64,000 bases of DNA from Shewanella piezotolerans WP3 (GCF_000014885.1 NC_011566.1:4152501-4216500), one strand, 5' to 3'. Positions 8,028-16,948 are shown, counted from the first letter of the stretch. Notes: generated by a model not told the origin, from the sequence alone. Made by a program: numbers and translations.

Positions 8028-10185
8028 TTGACCTCCTTAACACCCAACGCTGATAGAGCACTGGTAACATCAATACATCAAAGCCCCAGGCGAAAAGCAC
8101 TACCAGGCAAGACAACAAACTCAGTTGTGCTATAGGAGCAAAGTCAGACAATAAGCCAATGGAAAATCCAAGAGCTATCGTCAGCGTGGTAAAACTGATC
8201 ACAGGTAGTACCTTACTTAACCCTTGCCACATAAGCGCTATGCTGTCTTCTGAACGTTCGCTCGGCAGTTTCAACATCAAGTGCAATGTATCGTCAACAA
8301 TCACGCCCAACATCATACCGAGCACAACTGCCGTGCCTAAGCTAATAAAGCCGCCGTTAAGCTGCCACAAAGCAAATACCCACAGCAAAGGCAGAAAGTT
8401 AAGCAGCAACCCCATAAATCCAAACAGTAACGAATGCTTTAAAATACTGAGTAGCACAGCTAATGCGATTAAAGCCACACCAAATGAAGACAGCATATTA
8501 TTGGCGTTATCAATACTTAGATGGGCAAACAGTAAGTTGCTACCAAGTGGTGGACTGACAGTAACTTGCGAAGCATTCTGTTTTAGCCAATGGTTAACCT
8601 TTGTCTCAAATGCGACCAACTCCATGGCCGTCATCGGTTTGAGGTACAGCGTCACGAGGGCTGCACTCTTGCTTGCGGACAGTTCACTTCGTAAATGCAA
8701 TTCTGATGCTGAGTTATTAGCGAGTAAGCGATGAAACTGACGCTGCCCAAGCCCAGTACTTCTGATCCAGTCACCTAAATGCTGCACTTTATTGACTTCA
8801 GTCTGAGCTTTTAAAAAGCGTGCAAACTTATAAATAAAGCTCAGCTCAGTTTTATCCACTTGCTCACCTGAAACACTCTCAACAACATAATGTTGCAAGT
8901 TAATGCCAGCAAAATACTGACGCATTTTCTGGCTAGAAACGGTAAAAGGGTTGTCTTCATTGAAGTAACTTAATGGGTCGTCATTTAAGGTCAATTTAGA
9001 GACACTAAATGTGGCAGCGATACTGATAAGCACAATCCCCAACATAACCGAGTTGGGTCTTTTTACATTATATTTAGCTAACCCTATAACAGTGGTAAAT
9101 AAACGGATTGGTTGAGGCTTTGCAACCGAGAACTTGGCAAAATATATAAGCGTGGTAAGGCTCAGTAAATAGTTACAGAGCACAGCAAAAGCTACGAGTA
9201 ATCCAAAGCTTTGAATTGGAGGTGATGGACTAAAAGTCAGTAAACAGAAACCAAATATAGTGGTAATGGTTGAGTAGAAAAGTGGTGCCTGATTTACACG
9301 AACGGTTTCTTTTAGCGCTAATTCATTCGACAAACCATTATTCACCGCCCTGCGCCAACCAAAATACAGGTGCGATGCATAGGCAAGCGCTAGCGTCACA
9401 ATAATCACCGGCACAAAAGCACTTATAGCAGCCAAAGTGAGCTTCAACCATGCAGCAACGCCAAGCGTCAGAACAAGCGCTATCAAACTATTAAGGCACA
9501 GTGCTGCAATCCATACTTTCTGCCGAATAAACAGAGCCGCCATAACAAAGATGACGAGTAACAAAGAGGGGGCAAACCAAGTAAGGTCATGGCGCAATAC
9601 TTTGGCATATTGCCAGTTTAAGGCATGGGTACCATTGAGGTAACTATTAACCTTTAACGGTTTCCAGAACTGCTGCGATTGAAGTTTGATGTTATCTAAC
9701 GTATCGATGAGCCATAAACTACGGGTTTTAAATTGTGATGCCTTAGACTCATCTAGCTGAAACTGTAGCAATATTGCATGGCCGTCATTAGACAAAACGG
9801 AATCTAGACGAGGATGCTTCTTATAGGGCAGGATTTTATTTAATTGAGCATGACCTTGCACGAATTGGTTATAGCCCTGCACACTGATGATATCTGACTG
9901 TTTATCAATTTGAGAGACAAACGCTAACAAGGAGTGGTTAAGCTCGCCGTCACGCCAGTCCTGCTTGCTCTCAAGCAATAACCACAACTGATCATGACGT
10001 TCGAAGTTATCACTCATGTTATTAAAAGCAATAAAACGTGGTTCCTCTGGAGAGAAGTAATCACTAAAATCGACATCAAGGTTCAACCTATGTAGTCCTA
10101 GCAATGAAAGCAACAACAGAAAAGCAATAGCTACGAGTAGCATTACTGGATAACGTTGAATTTTCCAAACTGTCTGAATATGCAA
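8020..10185 (-). CDS. RND/MMPL-family membrane exporter
   Basis: A 721-residue protein with the RND (MMPL/HpnN-like) topology: TM1 near 12-31, a large periplasmic loop (about 32-195), five clustered TMs (about 200-350), then a repeat with TM7 near 380, a second periplasmic loop, and five TMs in the last 170 residues. The charged motif GMMLGVIVDDTLHLMLKL in the second half is typical of proton-relay helices. Such proteins move lipids or hydrophobic products across the inner membrane using proton force. The start is a TTG immediately preceded by an in-frame stop, with GAGGGTGAAG upstream. It is the first gene of the operon with the di-iron protein and the ketoacyl synthase, so it probably exports their product. 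Confidence 0.85.
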   Translation of the reverse strand: MHIQTVWKIQRYPVMLLVAIAFLLLLSLLGLHRLNLDVDFSDYFSPEEPRFIAFNNMSDNFERHDQLWLLLESKQDWRDGELNHSLLAFVSQIDKQSDIISVQGYNQFVQGHAQLNKILPYKKHPRLDSVLSNDGHAILLQFQLDESKASQFKTRSLWLIDTLDNIKLQSQQFWKPLKVNSYLNGTHALNWQYAKVLRHDLTWFAPSLLLVIFVMAALFIRQKVWIAALCLNSLIALVLTLGVAAWLKLTLAAISAFVPVIIVTLALAYASHLYFGWRRAVNNGLSNELALKETVRVNQAPLFYSTITTIFGFCLLTFSPSPPIQSFGLLVAFAVLCNYLLSLTTLIYFAKFSVAKPQPIRLFTTVIGLAKYNVKRPNSVMLGIVLISIAATFSVSKLTLNDDPLSYFNEDNPFTVSSQKMRQYFAGINLQHYVVESVSGEQVDKTELSFIYKFARFLKAQTEVNKVQHLGDWIRSTGLGQRQFHRLLANNSASELHLRSELSASKSAALVTLYLKPMTAMELVAFETKVNHWLKQNASQVTVSPPLGSNLLFAHLSIDNANNMLSSFGVALIALAVLLSILKHSLLFGFMGLLLNFLPLLWVFALWQLNGGFISLGTAVVLGMMLGVIVDDTLHLMLKLPSERSEDSIALMWQGLSKVLPVISFTTLTIALGFSIGLLSDFAPIAQLSLLSCLVVLFAWGFDVLMLPVLYQRWVLRRSNA

Positions 10186-10379
10186 CTAGCTTCACCCTCA
10201 CTGATATTTTAGTTATAAATACTAGACCGTGTAACTCGCGATTATATTCACAGTTTTATAACAAATAGTAGTTCAATGGCTAAAGCTAGCGAACTGATAG
10301 ACAATTTGCTCAGTTGTGCAGCTAAACGCTGAATTATTCAACGTCCAGCTAAAAAATAGTGATATTTAGCAGAAATTGG

Positions 10380-10408
10380 TTGACTCAAATCGGTAAAAGC
10401 CTTTTAAT
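10380..10408 (+). promoter_or_regulatory. sigma70 promoter of tRNA-Phe
   Basis: TTGACT at 10380-10385 and TTTAAT at 10403-10408 are separated by exactly 17 bases. The GC-rich stretch between the -10 and the tRNA (AGCGCCCG) looks like the discriminator of a stringently controlled stable-RNA promoter. Between 10186 and 10379 I see only AT-rich spacer that must also hold the promoter of the divergent exporter operon. Confidence 0.75.
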
Positions 10409-10418
10409 AGCGCCCGTT

Positions 10419-10494
10419 GCCCGAATAGCTCAGTCGGTAGAGCAGAGGATTGAAAATCCTCGTGTCCCTGGTTCGATTCCGGGTTCGGGCACCA
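10419..10494 (+). tRNA. tRNA-Phe (GAA)
   Basis: A 76-base cloverleaf. Acceptor stem GCCCGAA/TTCGGGC is followed by A73 and an encoded CCA. The D-arm contains AGCTCAGTCGGTAGAGC. The anticodon loop TTGAAAA within GAGGA/TCCTC gives anticodon GAA (Phe). The T-arm contains GGTTCGATTCC. It is a single tRNA gene with its own promoter and terminator. Confidence 0.97.
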
Positions 10495-10564
10495 ATATTT
10501 CGTTTAGGTGTTGCAACATTTAAACATTAAGCTGAGGCAATTTAAGACCTTAAGCTTACAACTT

Positions 10565-10589
10565 AAACCTCGCTTAGCGAGGTTTTTTT
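10565..10589 (+). terminator. Terminator of tRNA-Phe transcript
   Basis: Stem AACCTCGC/GCGAGGTT with loop TTA followed by seven T, about 75 bases after the tRNA. Confidence 0.88.
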
Positions 10590-10644
10590 GTATCTGCGGT
10601 TTGAAACCCTACAGCAACACACTCTTTAGTTAGGTTGCAGGCAC

Positions 10645-10677
10645 AAAAAAGCCAGTCTGATTAAGACTGGCTTTTTT
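10645..10677 (-). terminator. Terminator of btuB (may act in both directions)
   Basis: A 14-base stem AAAAAAGCCAGTCT/AGACTGGCTTTTTT with A and T tracts on both flanks lies 17 bases after the btuB stop. Confidence 0.88.
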
Positions 10678-10693
10678 GATTTCTCAGCCGCTG

Positions 10694-12544
10694 TTAAAAA
10701 GCGCTATAGCTCACACTAAAGAATAACTCACGACCAGGGCTAATATAGTTGGTTGCAGAGATGATCTCTTCATCAAATACATTGTTAGCTTTTAAACGTA
10801 ATTGCCAATTATCAGCCACTTGATATCCGATACCTAAATCTAACTGTTGATATGCCTCAAGATATAAACCGTAACCTGCGAAGCGTTTACCTTGATAATG
10901 ATAGTTAGCTAATAAATCAAAATCATGCCACTGATAACTCAATGAATAGTTAACTTCATTCTCGCTACGACCAATTAGCATTTCTCCAGTTTTCTTATCC
11001 TCTGGCTCTAAGTAGGTATAAGCCAGCTGATTATCAAATCCAAATATTTCAAACTTAGTGAAAAATTCAACGCCTGAAATTTCTGCATTGTTTACATTGG
11101 CAGGCTTCCAAATATCCCAACCATTATCATCAACTTCACCAGTCGGTGCCCAAGCTATCAAGTTATCGATATCATTTTTAAAGACGCTAATATAAGCACT
11201 AACTGTGTTACGGCTATAATTTAGTGTCATATCATAACTTGTAGAAGTTTCAGATAGCAGATCTGGGTTTCCAGAATTGGGCCAGTACAGATCATTAAAA
11301 GTAGGCACTTTAAAGGCTGTGCCCGTGGTGGCAGATAAACGCCAGTGTTCATCAAACTGATAAGCGAAGCTGACATTATAAGTCGTTTCGCTGTCGATAT
11401 TTTCAACATCGTCATAACGAACCGCTACTTCGGCTAGTAACTGCTGCCACTGCTTACCAACTAAAACATATGCGCCAAGAATGTCTCTCTCATCTTGAGC
11501 ATAATCCCCCAGTACAGCCTCGTTTGACCAATCTAAGCCGCCATTAAGATTTAAACCATCAGCTAACAGGTACTGATTACTCCAACTAACCTGTTTACGC
11601 ATCGTTTCAAAGTCAGCGCGCGCTACATCTTTATTATCGCCGCGAAAATTTTCATTATAATCCCTAGACTGATTAACAGTGAATTTGCTTGTAAGTTTGT
11701 CGCCTTGGTATTGAGCTCCTAGGTTCCAAATATAATTTGCATAATCCGATTCGTCCGCGCCACCACTGCCGTAGATATCGTCGTACTGAGTATTGCCTCT
11801 GTCGTATTGGCCACTCCATAGTGCTTGCCAATGCTGATCCAGCTGCTGCGAACCTTTAAGAGAAAGTGAGGTACGACTGTAGCCATCATCATCTTTCTCA
11901 GAGTCAGCGCCTCGATAAATATCATAGCCGTCAGATTGTTCGCGGTTTACAGTCAATGTGCTGCTGCCATTACCATGTTCAACACCAACTCCCGCAGAGC
12001 CTCGAATATAATCATTAGAGCCATATTCAGCGCCAACATACCATTCATCACTCTTAAGCTGGCGAGTGAAAATTTGAATCACACCGCCAATAGCATCACT
12101 GCCCCATACAGATGCTCTAGGACCTTTCAACACTTCAATTCGCTCAATACTTTCAGGTGATAATGTATTAAAACTAAAGTTACCGAGCGTCGCAGACCCC
12201 ACTTTTACGCCATCAACAATGACCAAAACGTGGCTAGAATTGGTTCCGCGTAGGCTAATCGAAGCACTTTGCCCTGCACCACCATTTCGTACAACACTAA
12301 CGCCAGGTAGAGTCTCTAACACGTCAGCGACTGACTTAGGATTAAGCCGCTCAATCTCGCTACGCTCAATAGTATTAATGACGGTAAGCTGCTGTTCGCT
12401 GGTTCTATCGAAACGGGTACCAGTTACGGTAATGGTTTCATCAATAGTAACGTCTTGATTGGATTCTGCTGCCACTGTTGGCAATGCAGTTAAGCTGAAT
12501 ACGCCGCTGATCAGCAACGCAATGTTTGATTGTTTAGTACCCAT
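10694..12544 (-). CDS. btuB: BtuB, TonB-dependent vitamin B12 receptor
   Basis: A 616-residue outer-membrane transporter for cobalamin. It has an N-terminal signal peptide (cleavage after about VAA, residue 26), a TonB box DETITVTGTR at 35-44, a plug domain (SVADVLETLPGVSV, SISLRGTNSSHVLVIVDGV, ERIEVLKGPRASVWGSDAIGGVI) and a beta-barrel ending in the C-terminal Phe signature (FFSVSYSAF). The length equals that of E. coli BtuB. Assignment to B12 rather than a siderophore rests on overall similarity and, decisively, on the cobalamin riboswitch in its leader. No btuCDF or cobalamin synthesis genes lie nearby. Confidence 0.95.
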   Translation of the reverse strand: MGTKQSNIALLISGVFSLTALPTVAAESNQDVTIDETITVTGTRFDRTSEQQLTVINTIERSEIERLNPKSVADVLETLPGVSVVRNGGAGQSASISLRGTNSSHVLVIVDGVKVGSATLGNFSFNTLSPESIERIEVLKGPRASVWGSDAIGGVIQIFTRQLKSDEWYVGAEYGSNDYIRGSAGVGVEHGNGSSTLTVNREQSDGYDIYRGADSEKDDDGYSRTSLSLKGSQQLDQHWQALWSGQYDRGNTQYDDIYGSGGADESDYANYIWNLGAQYQGDKLTSKFTVNQSRDYNENFRGDNKDVARADFETMRKQVSWSNQYLLADGLNLNGGLDWSNEAVLGDYAQDERDILGAYVLVGKQWQQLLAEVAVRYDDVENIDSETTYNVSFAYQFDEHWRLSATTGTAFKVPTFNDLYWPNSGNPDLLSETSTSYDMTLNYSRNTVSAYISVFKNDIDNLIAWAPTGEVDDNGWDIWKPANVNNAEISGVEFFTKFEIFGFDNQLAYTYLEPEDKKTGEMLIGRSENEVNYSLSYQWHDFDLLANYHYQGKRFAGYGLYLEAYQQLDLGIGYQVADNWQLRLKANNVFDEEIISATNYISPGRELFFSVSYSAF

Positions 12545-12679
12545 TTACCCTTGACTCCTAAAGGAAAACGGGGCAAATGCGTCACGGCACAGTAAATCAA
12601 CTAGCGCATAGTTCCTTCGCTATATTTACAATTTTGCCGCACTTCGAGATCTGCCCGCCGAAATCATCGAAATCACTTT

Positions 12680-12852
12680 ACGGGCCGGTCTCCGGACTTA
12701 GGTTCTATATTGAAGAAGTCATCAATATGCGATAACAAGCTTTAAAGCGCCTGTCTCTCACCATTCACCGTTGCGGGGGCAGTGTCAGAATTTAACTGAC
12801 TTCCCGATTATCCTCAGCCAACACGCAAGTTGAAAGCAGAGGCACCAATAAA
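12680..12852 (-). promoter_or_regulatory. Cobalamin (B12) riboswitch in the btuB leader
   Basis: On the minus strand the segment contains the conserved core elements: GGGAAGTC, then ACTGCCCCCGCAACGGTGA (family core CTGCCCCGCAACtGTga), and at the 3' side GTCCGGAGACCGGCCC, the B12 box. The order and strand match a class I cobalamin riboswitch located 136 bases before the btuB start. Cobalamin binding would be expected to repress btuB. Bases 12545-12679 are the linker that should hold the expression platform. Confidence 0.93.
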
Positions 12853-13246
12853 GTTGACTAGTTAGTTATTATGATTGTTACGCAGCGGTATTATCAGGTT
12901 ACCGCTTTGTGCGCGCATTATAGACGTCTATACGGTTAAATGTCTAACTAATCAGTAAGTCGATTTGTTCTAGCTTAGATTGCAACTATTGGACTGCTGA
13001 GTATAGAGAGCGGGTATGACATTAGAGCTAGCAACTAATCCTTTAGTTTACCTTCAAGCCACTTTTTCGACAGACAAAATTATTCATTCAGAAGTCATAT
13101 GAAAATGAGCAAACTAAGCCCAGTGATAGAGAATAATAAACATAAAACCGACTGAGTTCTGTATTGCTAACGCAATAGTCCGTTACGTTTAAGGAAGCAG
13201 TATGTACAGAACAAATAAACGCTCGTTCAAGGAGCTAAGAGATTAT
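12853..13246. other. Intergenic region, mostly unassigned
   Basis: This stretch must hold the btuB promoter, with AT-rich sequence near 12860-12960. A 47-codon frame starts at 13202 on the plus strand behind AAGGAAG and runs antisense into the next gene; it has no recognisable features. A short inverted repeat TATTGC/GCAATA lies near 13163. Nothing else is supported. Confidence 0.5.
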
Positions 13247-13894
13247 CTAATTCAGGTTAATGGGGCTAACCGTCGACATAAACTCACGATAGTTTGTCTT
13301 TTCAATCGGAGCGGTAATAGCTTTAAACTCAGCGCCTCTTAACGACTTATGAATAAGGTAAAGATCACGCTCACCGCTAACCGCTGTATAAAAACCTATC
13401 TCACTTAAGTGCGGTGGCTCACTGTAGAAATCGATTTGTAGTTCATTAAGATGACTATTAGGCATTTGTGTACAACCTATAATCGCACTCGCTGTTTGAT
13501 ACCCATTGATATACTCATCATCTACGCGCTGATAAATCACTTCACCGCTACAGCTTTCTCTGTAGGTATCGACCATGGTATCAAGGAACTCTTCGGGCGC
13601 AATATTTGCTGACAAGCCCTCAAATCCTTGGATACAAACCATTGAAGACCAGTTATGTAGCCCTTCGCTTTGAGGTAAAAACTCAGCAGAAAACATCCCA
13701 TCTTCGAGGTGGGTGTAGGCTAGTTTCCAATCATTGGGAAGGAAAAAGCTCAACTTCTGGCTGAAAATAGGCAGAAGTTTAGGGGTCTTATTAAACGAAC
13801 TATCAGTCGCTTCTGATGCATAAGCATTAACAGAAAAACCACAACAAAAAAGTACGGAACAGATTACCCTGCGAGATAGCTGACTTGCATTCAT
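13247..13894 (-). CDS. Secreted protein of unknown function
   Basis: A 215-residue product starting MNASQLSRRVICSVLF. It has a Sec signal peptide (two Arg, hydrophobic core, cleavage likely after AYA). An in-frame ATG ten codons upstream (13924) is possible, but it would bury the signal behind a polar extension. The mature part has mixed alpha/beta character and three cysteines (MVCIQGF, RESCSGEV, IIGCTQM). Segments FFLPNDWKLAYTHLEDGMFSAEFLP and the ending GAEFKAITAP look like a small periplasmic domain, but I do not recognise the family. Monocistronic. Confidence 0.65.
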   Translation of the reverse strand: MNASQLSRRVICSVLFCCGFSVNAYASEATDSSFNKTPKLLPIFSQKLSFFLPNDWKLAYTHLEDGMFSAEFLPQSEGLHNWSSMVCIQGFEGLSANIAPEEFLDTMVDTYRESCSGEVIYQRVDDEYINGYQTASAIIGCTQMPNSHLNELQIDFYSEPPHLSEIGFYTAVSGERDLYLIHKSLRGAEFKAITAPIEKTNYREFMSTVSPINLN

Positions 13895-14091
13895 ACCTTT
13901 ACAATCCTTGTTTAGGGCACTCATTTTTAGCTTATTGTACCGTGGCAGCGCCTAAAGGCTATAGATAAAATTCAATAACAACTTATAAAACCAATCGAAT
14001 TTCACCATTAGCTAATGTATTCAATAGTATACAAGCACATCCGACATCCACTACCAATTGATTATCAATTTCTTAACATTACAGCTTGCAC

Positions 14092-14136
14092 ATTATGATT
14101 ACATCTGTAATCATAATCACATATTACAACTGTAAT
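14092..14136 (+). promoter_or_regulatory. BlaI/MecI-type operators before the repressor gene
   Basis: Two copies of the dyad ATTACA-NN-TGTAAT occur at 14098-14111 and 14123-14136. In the first, the symmetry extends to 26 bases (14092-14117), with only the central two bases unpaired. TACA/TGTA half-sites are the known recognition element of BlaI/MecI winged-helix repressors. The second copy ends two bases before the first possible start codon, so bound repressor would block its own transcription. Confidence 0.82.
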
Positions 14137-14138
14137 CG

Positions 14139-14525
14139 ATGGTAATGATGAAAGAGATAAGTAATGCCGAGCTCAATGTACTCAATGTGCTTTGGCAAAA
14201 ATCCCCAATAAGCGCCAGCGAAGTCGTAGCGCTTTTGGCTCAGAGTAATGACTGGCATGAAAAGACTGTTAAAACGCTGCTAAATAGACTTGTGAAAAAA
14301 CAGGCTATCGGTTTTGAAAAACAGGGGCGTAGTTACTTATATCATCCATTGATCGATCAAAGTGATTATCAACTCAAAGAGAGTGAATCTTTTATCGAAA
14401 GACTCTTCTCTGGCAGGGTTGCACCACTGGTTGCAGGCTTTGCTCGTGAAAATAAGCTAAGTGCAAAAGATGTAGAGGAGTTACAGCAACTGATTGATAC
14501 CTGGCAAGAGGAGAATAAGTCATGA
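14139..14525 (+). CDS. BlaI/MecI/CopY-family transcriptional repressor
   Basis: A 128-residue winged-helix repressor. The family pattern is clear: ISNAELNVLNVLWQKSPISASEVV (helices 1-2), WHEKTVKTLLNRLVKKQAIGFEKQGRSYLYHPL (recognition helix and wing), then a dimerisation region (about 75-128). In homologues, cleavage by the partner M56 peptidase relieves repression. Three ATG codons (14139, 14145, 14148) are possible and none has a clear ribosome-binding site. The last gives MKEISNAEL, the usual family start. The stop overlaps the next start (ATGA), so it is coupled to the peptidase gene. Confidence 0.9.
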   Translation: MVMMKEISNAELNVLNVLWQKSPISASEVVALLAQSNDWHEKTVKTLLNRLVKKQAIGFEKQGRSYLYHPLIDQSDYQLKESESFIERLFSGRVAPLVAGFARENKLSAKDVEELQQLIDTWQEENKS

Positions 14526-15718
14526 TCCTCTGGCTTCTTCAACAAACACTTTTGCTAAGTCTCGTTTGCAGCATACTCTTACTTAGCCATAGTCGATTGC
14601 AAAAACACCTAGGTGCGCACAAAACCTATGCTCTATGGATGCTTTTGCCGCTGATCTTACTAAGCTCACTGTTAGTCAATTACCTACCAACACAGCTTTT
14701 CCCCATTCAGTCCGATCAGATAGCTTACTACAGTGTTAAAGCTGGTAAGGTGATAAGCCAAAGCGAGTCTTCTTGGTATAGACAAACACTTATCTCCACT
14801 TGGTTGATTGGTTTTAGTTGTATGACTTTTGCCTTATTCCTGCAAAGCGCTTACCTACGCACATTGCTGCAGACTGCTATTAAAGTAAAAGGTTTAGCTT
14901 CATATCTGCCCACTTATAGCCACCCAAAAGTTCACAGTCCCATGTTAATTGGGATTATTAGCCCTAAGATCATTCTGCCACCTGATTTCGTCAGTCTAAG
15001 CCCATTAAAGCAGCGTGCCATTATTGCTCACGAACAATACCATCACAAAAGATTGGATCTGTTTTGTAATCTTTTAGCCTACGGGATCTTAGCCACATTT
15101 TGGTTTAACCCACTGTTTTGGCTAGCCTATAAACGCTTTAGAAATGATCAGGAGCTAGCTTGTGATGCCAAGGTGACAGCCACTCTCGATACTGCAGAAA
15201 AAATAGTTTATAGCAAAATGTTACTCGCTTACTCGCAACAGGCTAATCACGGTCTGTTACACACTCACTATGGAAATAAACACATACTCAAGGAGCGTAT
15301 TATGCAAATGAAAACTCACCAAAAAGGCCAAAGTGGTCTAGCCGTTATCGGGCTGACAGTGGCACTTGGCTTAAGTAGCCTTTTACTAAACCAGCAAGTG
15401 TTAGCAGGAGATGATAAAAATCAGGATATTCATCCCGTGATTAGAATAGAACCCGTCTACCCTGCTGCGGCAGTTGAAGCTAACCAGAATGGATTTGTAG
15501 TGATGAAATTTGATATCACTCCCGCAGGTGAAGTGAACAATATTAAAGTGATCAAATCATCGCCAACGGCAGTGTTTGATGCATCAGCCATTAAAGCGTT
15601 AAAGCAGTGGCGTTATAGCGAGTCCAAAACTGGCGCAAAAGACTCACTAGTGCAGCTTGATTTTGTGGTTGAAGCTCCGGCTAGTGATATTGAGAAAATT
15701 CAGGTTAGCTCAAAGTAA
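14522..15718 (+). CDS. M56 (BlaR1-like) membrane metallopeptidase with TonB-like C-terminus
   Basis: A 398-residue inner-membrane protein. N-terminal TMs lie near 5-22, 36-53 and 91-110. The cytoplasmic zinc peptidase domain carries H170-E171-x-x-H174 (IIAHEQYHHKR) and the third ligand in E211LACD. A further TM lies near 270-290. Instead of a beta-lactam sensor domain, the periplasmic end (about 305-390) is a TonB C-terminal-like domain (RIEPVYPAAAVEANQNGFVVMKF..., ALKQWRYSES). BlaR1-type proteins sense a signal outside and cleave BlaI inside. Here the sensor is different, so the signal is unknown. It is coupled to the repressor gene by ATGA. No beta-lactamase is adjacent. Confidence 0.85.
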   Translation: MILWLLQQTLLLSLVCSILLLSHSRLQKHLGAHKTYALWMLLPLILLSSLLVNYLPTQLFPIQSDQIAYYSVKAGKVISQSESSWYRQTLISTWLIGFSCMTFALFLQSAYLRTLLQTAIKVKGLASYLPTYSHPKVHSPMLIGIISPKIILPPDFVSLSPLKQRAIIAHEQYHHKRLDLFCNLLAYGILATFWFNPLFWLAYKRFRNDQELACDAKVTATLDTAEKIVYSKMLLAYSQQANHGLLHTHYGNKHILKERIMQMKTHQKGQSGLAVIGLTVALGLSSLLLNQQVLAGDDKNQDIHPVIRIEPVYPAAAVEANQNGFVVMKFDITPAGEVNNIKVIKSSPTAVFDASAIKALKQWRYSESKTGAKDSLVQLDFVVEAPASDIEKIQVSSK

Positions 15719-15799
15719 ACCCTAAGTTTATATTGAGATTAGAGCACGAACGATTAGATTGACGAAAAAGATAGACAGCAGTATTGCTGCGTTTATCAA

Positions 15800-15824
15800 C
15801 AAAGAGCCTAGCTGCTCTTTTTGT
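15800..15824 (+). terminator. Terminator after the M56 peptidase gene
   Basis: Stem AAAGAGC/GCTCTTT with loop CTAGCT, followed by T and TTGTCG on the plus strand. The stem is short, so the call is moderate. Confidence 0.6.
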
Positions 15825-15841
15825 CGTTATAAAAATCCATA

Positions 15842-15873
15842 AAAAAACCCGGTGCTAACACCAGGTTTCATTT
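15842..15873 (-). terminator. Terminator of aroG
   Basis: On the minus strand AAACCTGGTG-TTAG-CACCGGGTTTTTTT forms a ten-base stem with one bulge, followed by a seven-base T run, about 26 bases after the aroG stop. Confidence 0.85.
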
Positions 15874-15898
15874 TAACAAATAGCTTAGCGCTATCTTG

Positions 15899-16948
15899 TT
15901 ATCGACGCTTGAGAATACTCTCGTTCAATACGCTCAGCATTGTCTCAGTGTCACCCCAGCCGATACATGCATCTGTTACACTCTGACCATAACAAAGTGA
16001 TTGGCCTTCAACAGGATCCTGTCTACCTTCAACCAGATTACTTTCGACCATAACACCAAATATCGATGTTTCACCGGCGCTCAATTGGCCAGCCACATCA
16101 TCGGCAACTGACATCTGCAGCGCAAACTGTTTACGGCTATTGGCATGGCTAAAGTCGATCATAATATTATTAGCAAGCCCTGCTTTTTCGAGCTGCTGAT
16201 TGATCTCCGCCACATGCGCTGCACTGTAGTTAGGCTCTTTACCACCACGCAAAATGATATGACAATCAGGATTCCCCTTAGTTTCAACAATCGCTGAATG
16301 GCCAAATTTTGTCACCGAAAGGAAATGGTGTGGTGCGCTGGCTGCGCCAATGGCATCAATAGCGACTTTAATAGTGCCATCGGTACCATTCTTAAACCCT
16401 ACAGGGCTTGAAAGACCAGAAGCTAACTCTCTATGCACTTGCGATTCAGTGGTGCGAGCGCCAATTGCGCCCCAACACATTAAGTCGGCAACATATTGCG
16501 GCGTGATCATATCTAAAAACTCACCAGCAGTTGGCAAGCCCATATCATTAAGATCAAGCAAAAGCTTGCGAGCTGTGCGCAAACCATCATTTAGCTTAAA
16601 GCTATTATCCATATTCGGATCGTTGATTAAGCCTTTCCAGCCAACTGTTGTGCGCGGCTTTTCAAAATAGACGCGCATAACAATCTCTAATTGATCTTTG
16701 TACTTCTCACGCAGCTCAACGAGACGTTTTCCGTACTCAACTGCTGCAACAGGATCATGAATAGAGCAAGGGCCGATAACCACTAAAAGGCGGTCATCCT
16801 TTTTTGCTAAGATATTATGGATGCTTTCACGCGCATTAAATACGGTCGCTGATGCGTTCTCTGTTGCCGGAAATCGCTCCAAAATTGCAATTGGAGGTAA
16901 CAACTCTTTAATCTTATTAATTCGAACATCATCATTTTGGTAATACAT
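15899..16948 (-). CDS. aroG: AroG-type DAHP synthase (class I)
   Basis: 3-deoxy-D-arabino-heptulosonate 7-phosphate synthase, the first step of the shikimate pathway, condensing PEP and erythrose 4-phosphate. The 349-residue product begins MYYQNDDVRINKIKELLPP, very close to the Phe-sensitive E. coli AroG start. Conserved segments include VVIGPCSIHDP, MRVYFEKPRTTVGWKGLINDP, GARTTESQVHRELASGLS, IILRGG and IDFSHANS, with the metal-binding Cys in GPCS and His in FSHAN. Whether it is Phe-, Tyr- or Trp-regulated cannot be settled by eye; the N-terminus favours Phe. GGAG precedes the ATG. Monocistronic. Confidence 0.93.
   Translation of the reverse strand: MYYQNDDVRINKIKELLPPIAILERFPATENASATVFNARESIHNILAKKDDRLLVVIGPCSIHDPVAAVEYGKRLVELREKYKDQLEIVMRVYFEKPRTTVGWKGLINDPNMDNSFKLNDGLRTARKLLLDLNDMGLPTAGEFLDMITPQYVADLMCWGAIGARTTESQVHRELASGLSSPVGFKNGTDGTIKVAIDAIGAASAPHHFLSVTKFGHSAIVETKGNPDCHIILRGGKEPNYSAAHVAEINQQLEKAGLANNIMIDFSHANSRKQFALQMSVADDVAGQLSAGETSIFGVMVESNLVEGRQDPVEGQSLCYGQSVTDACIGWGDTETMLSVLNESILKRR

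Noticed and set aside
13202..13345. 47-codon plus-strand frame behind AAGGAAG
   Set aside because: Two thirds of it is antisense to a secreted-protein gene and it resembles nothing known.
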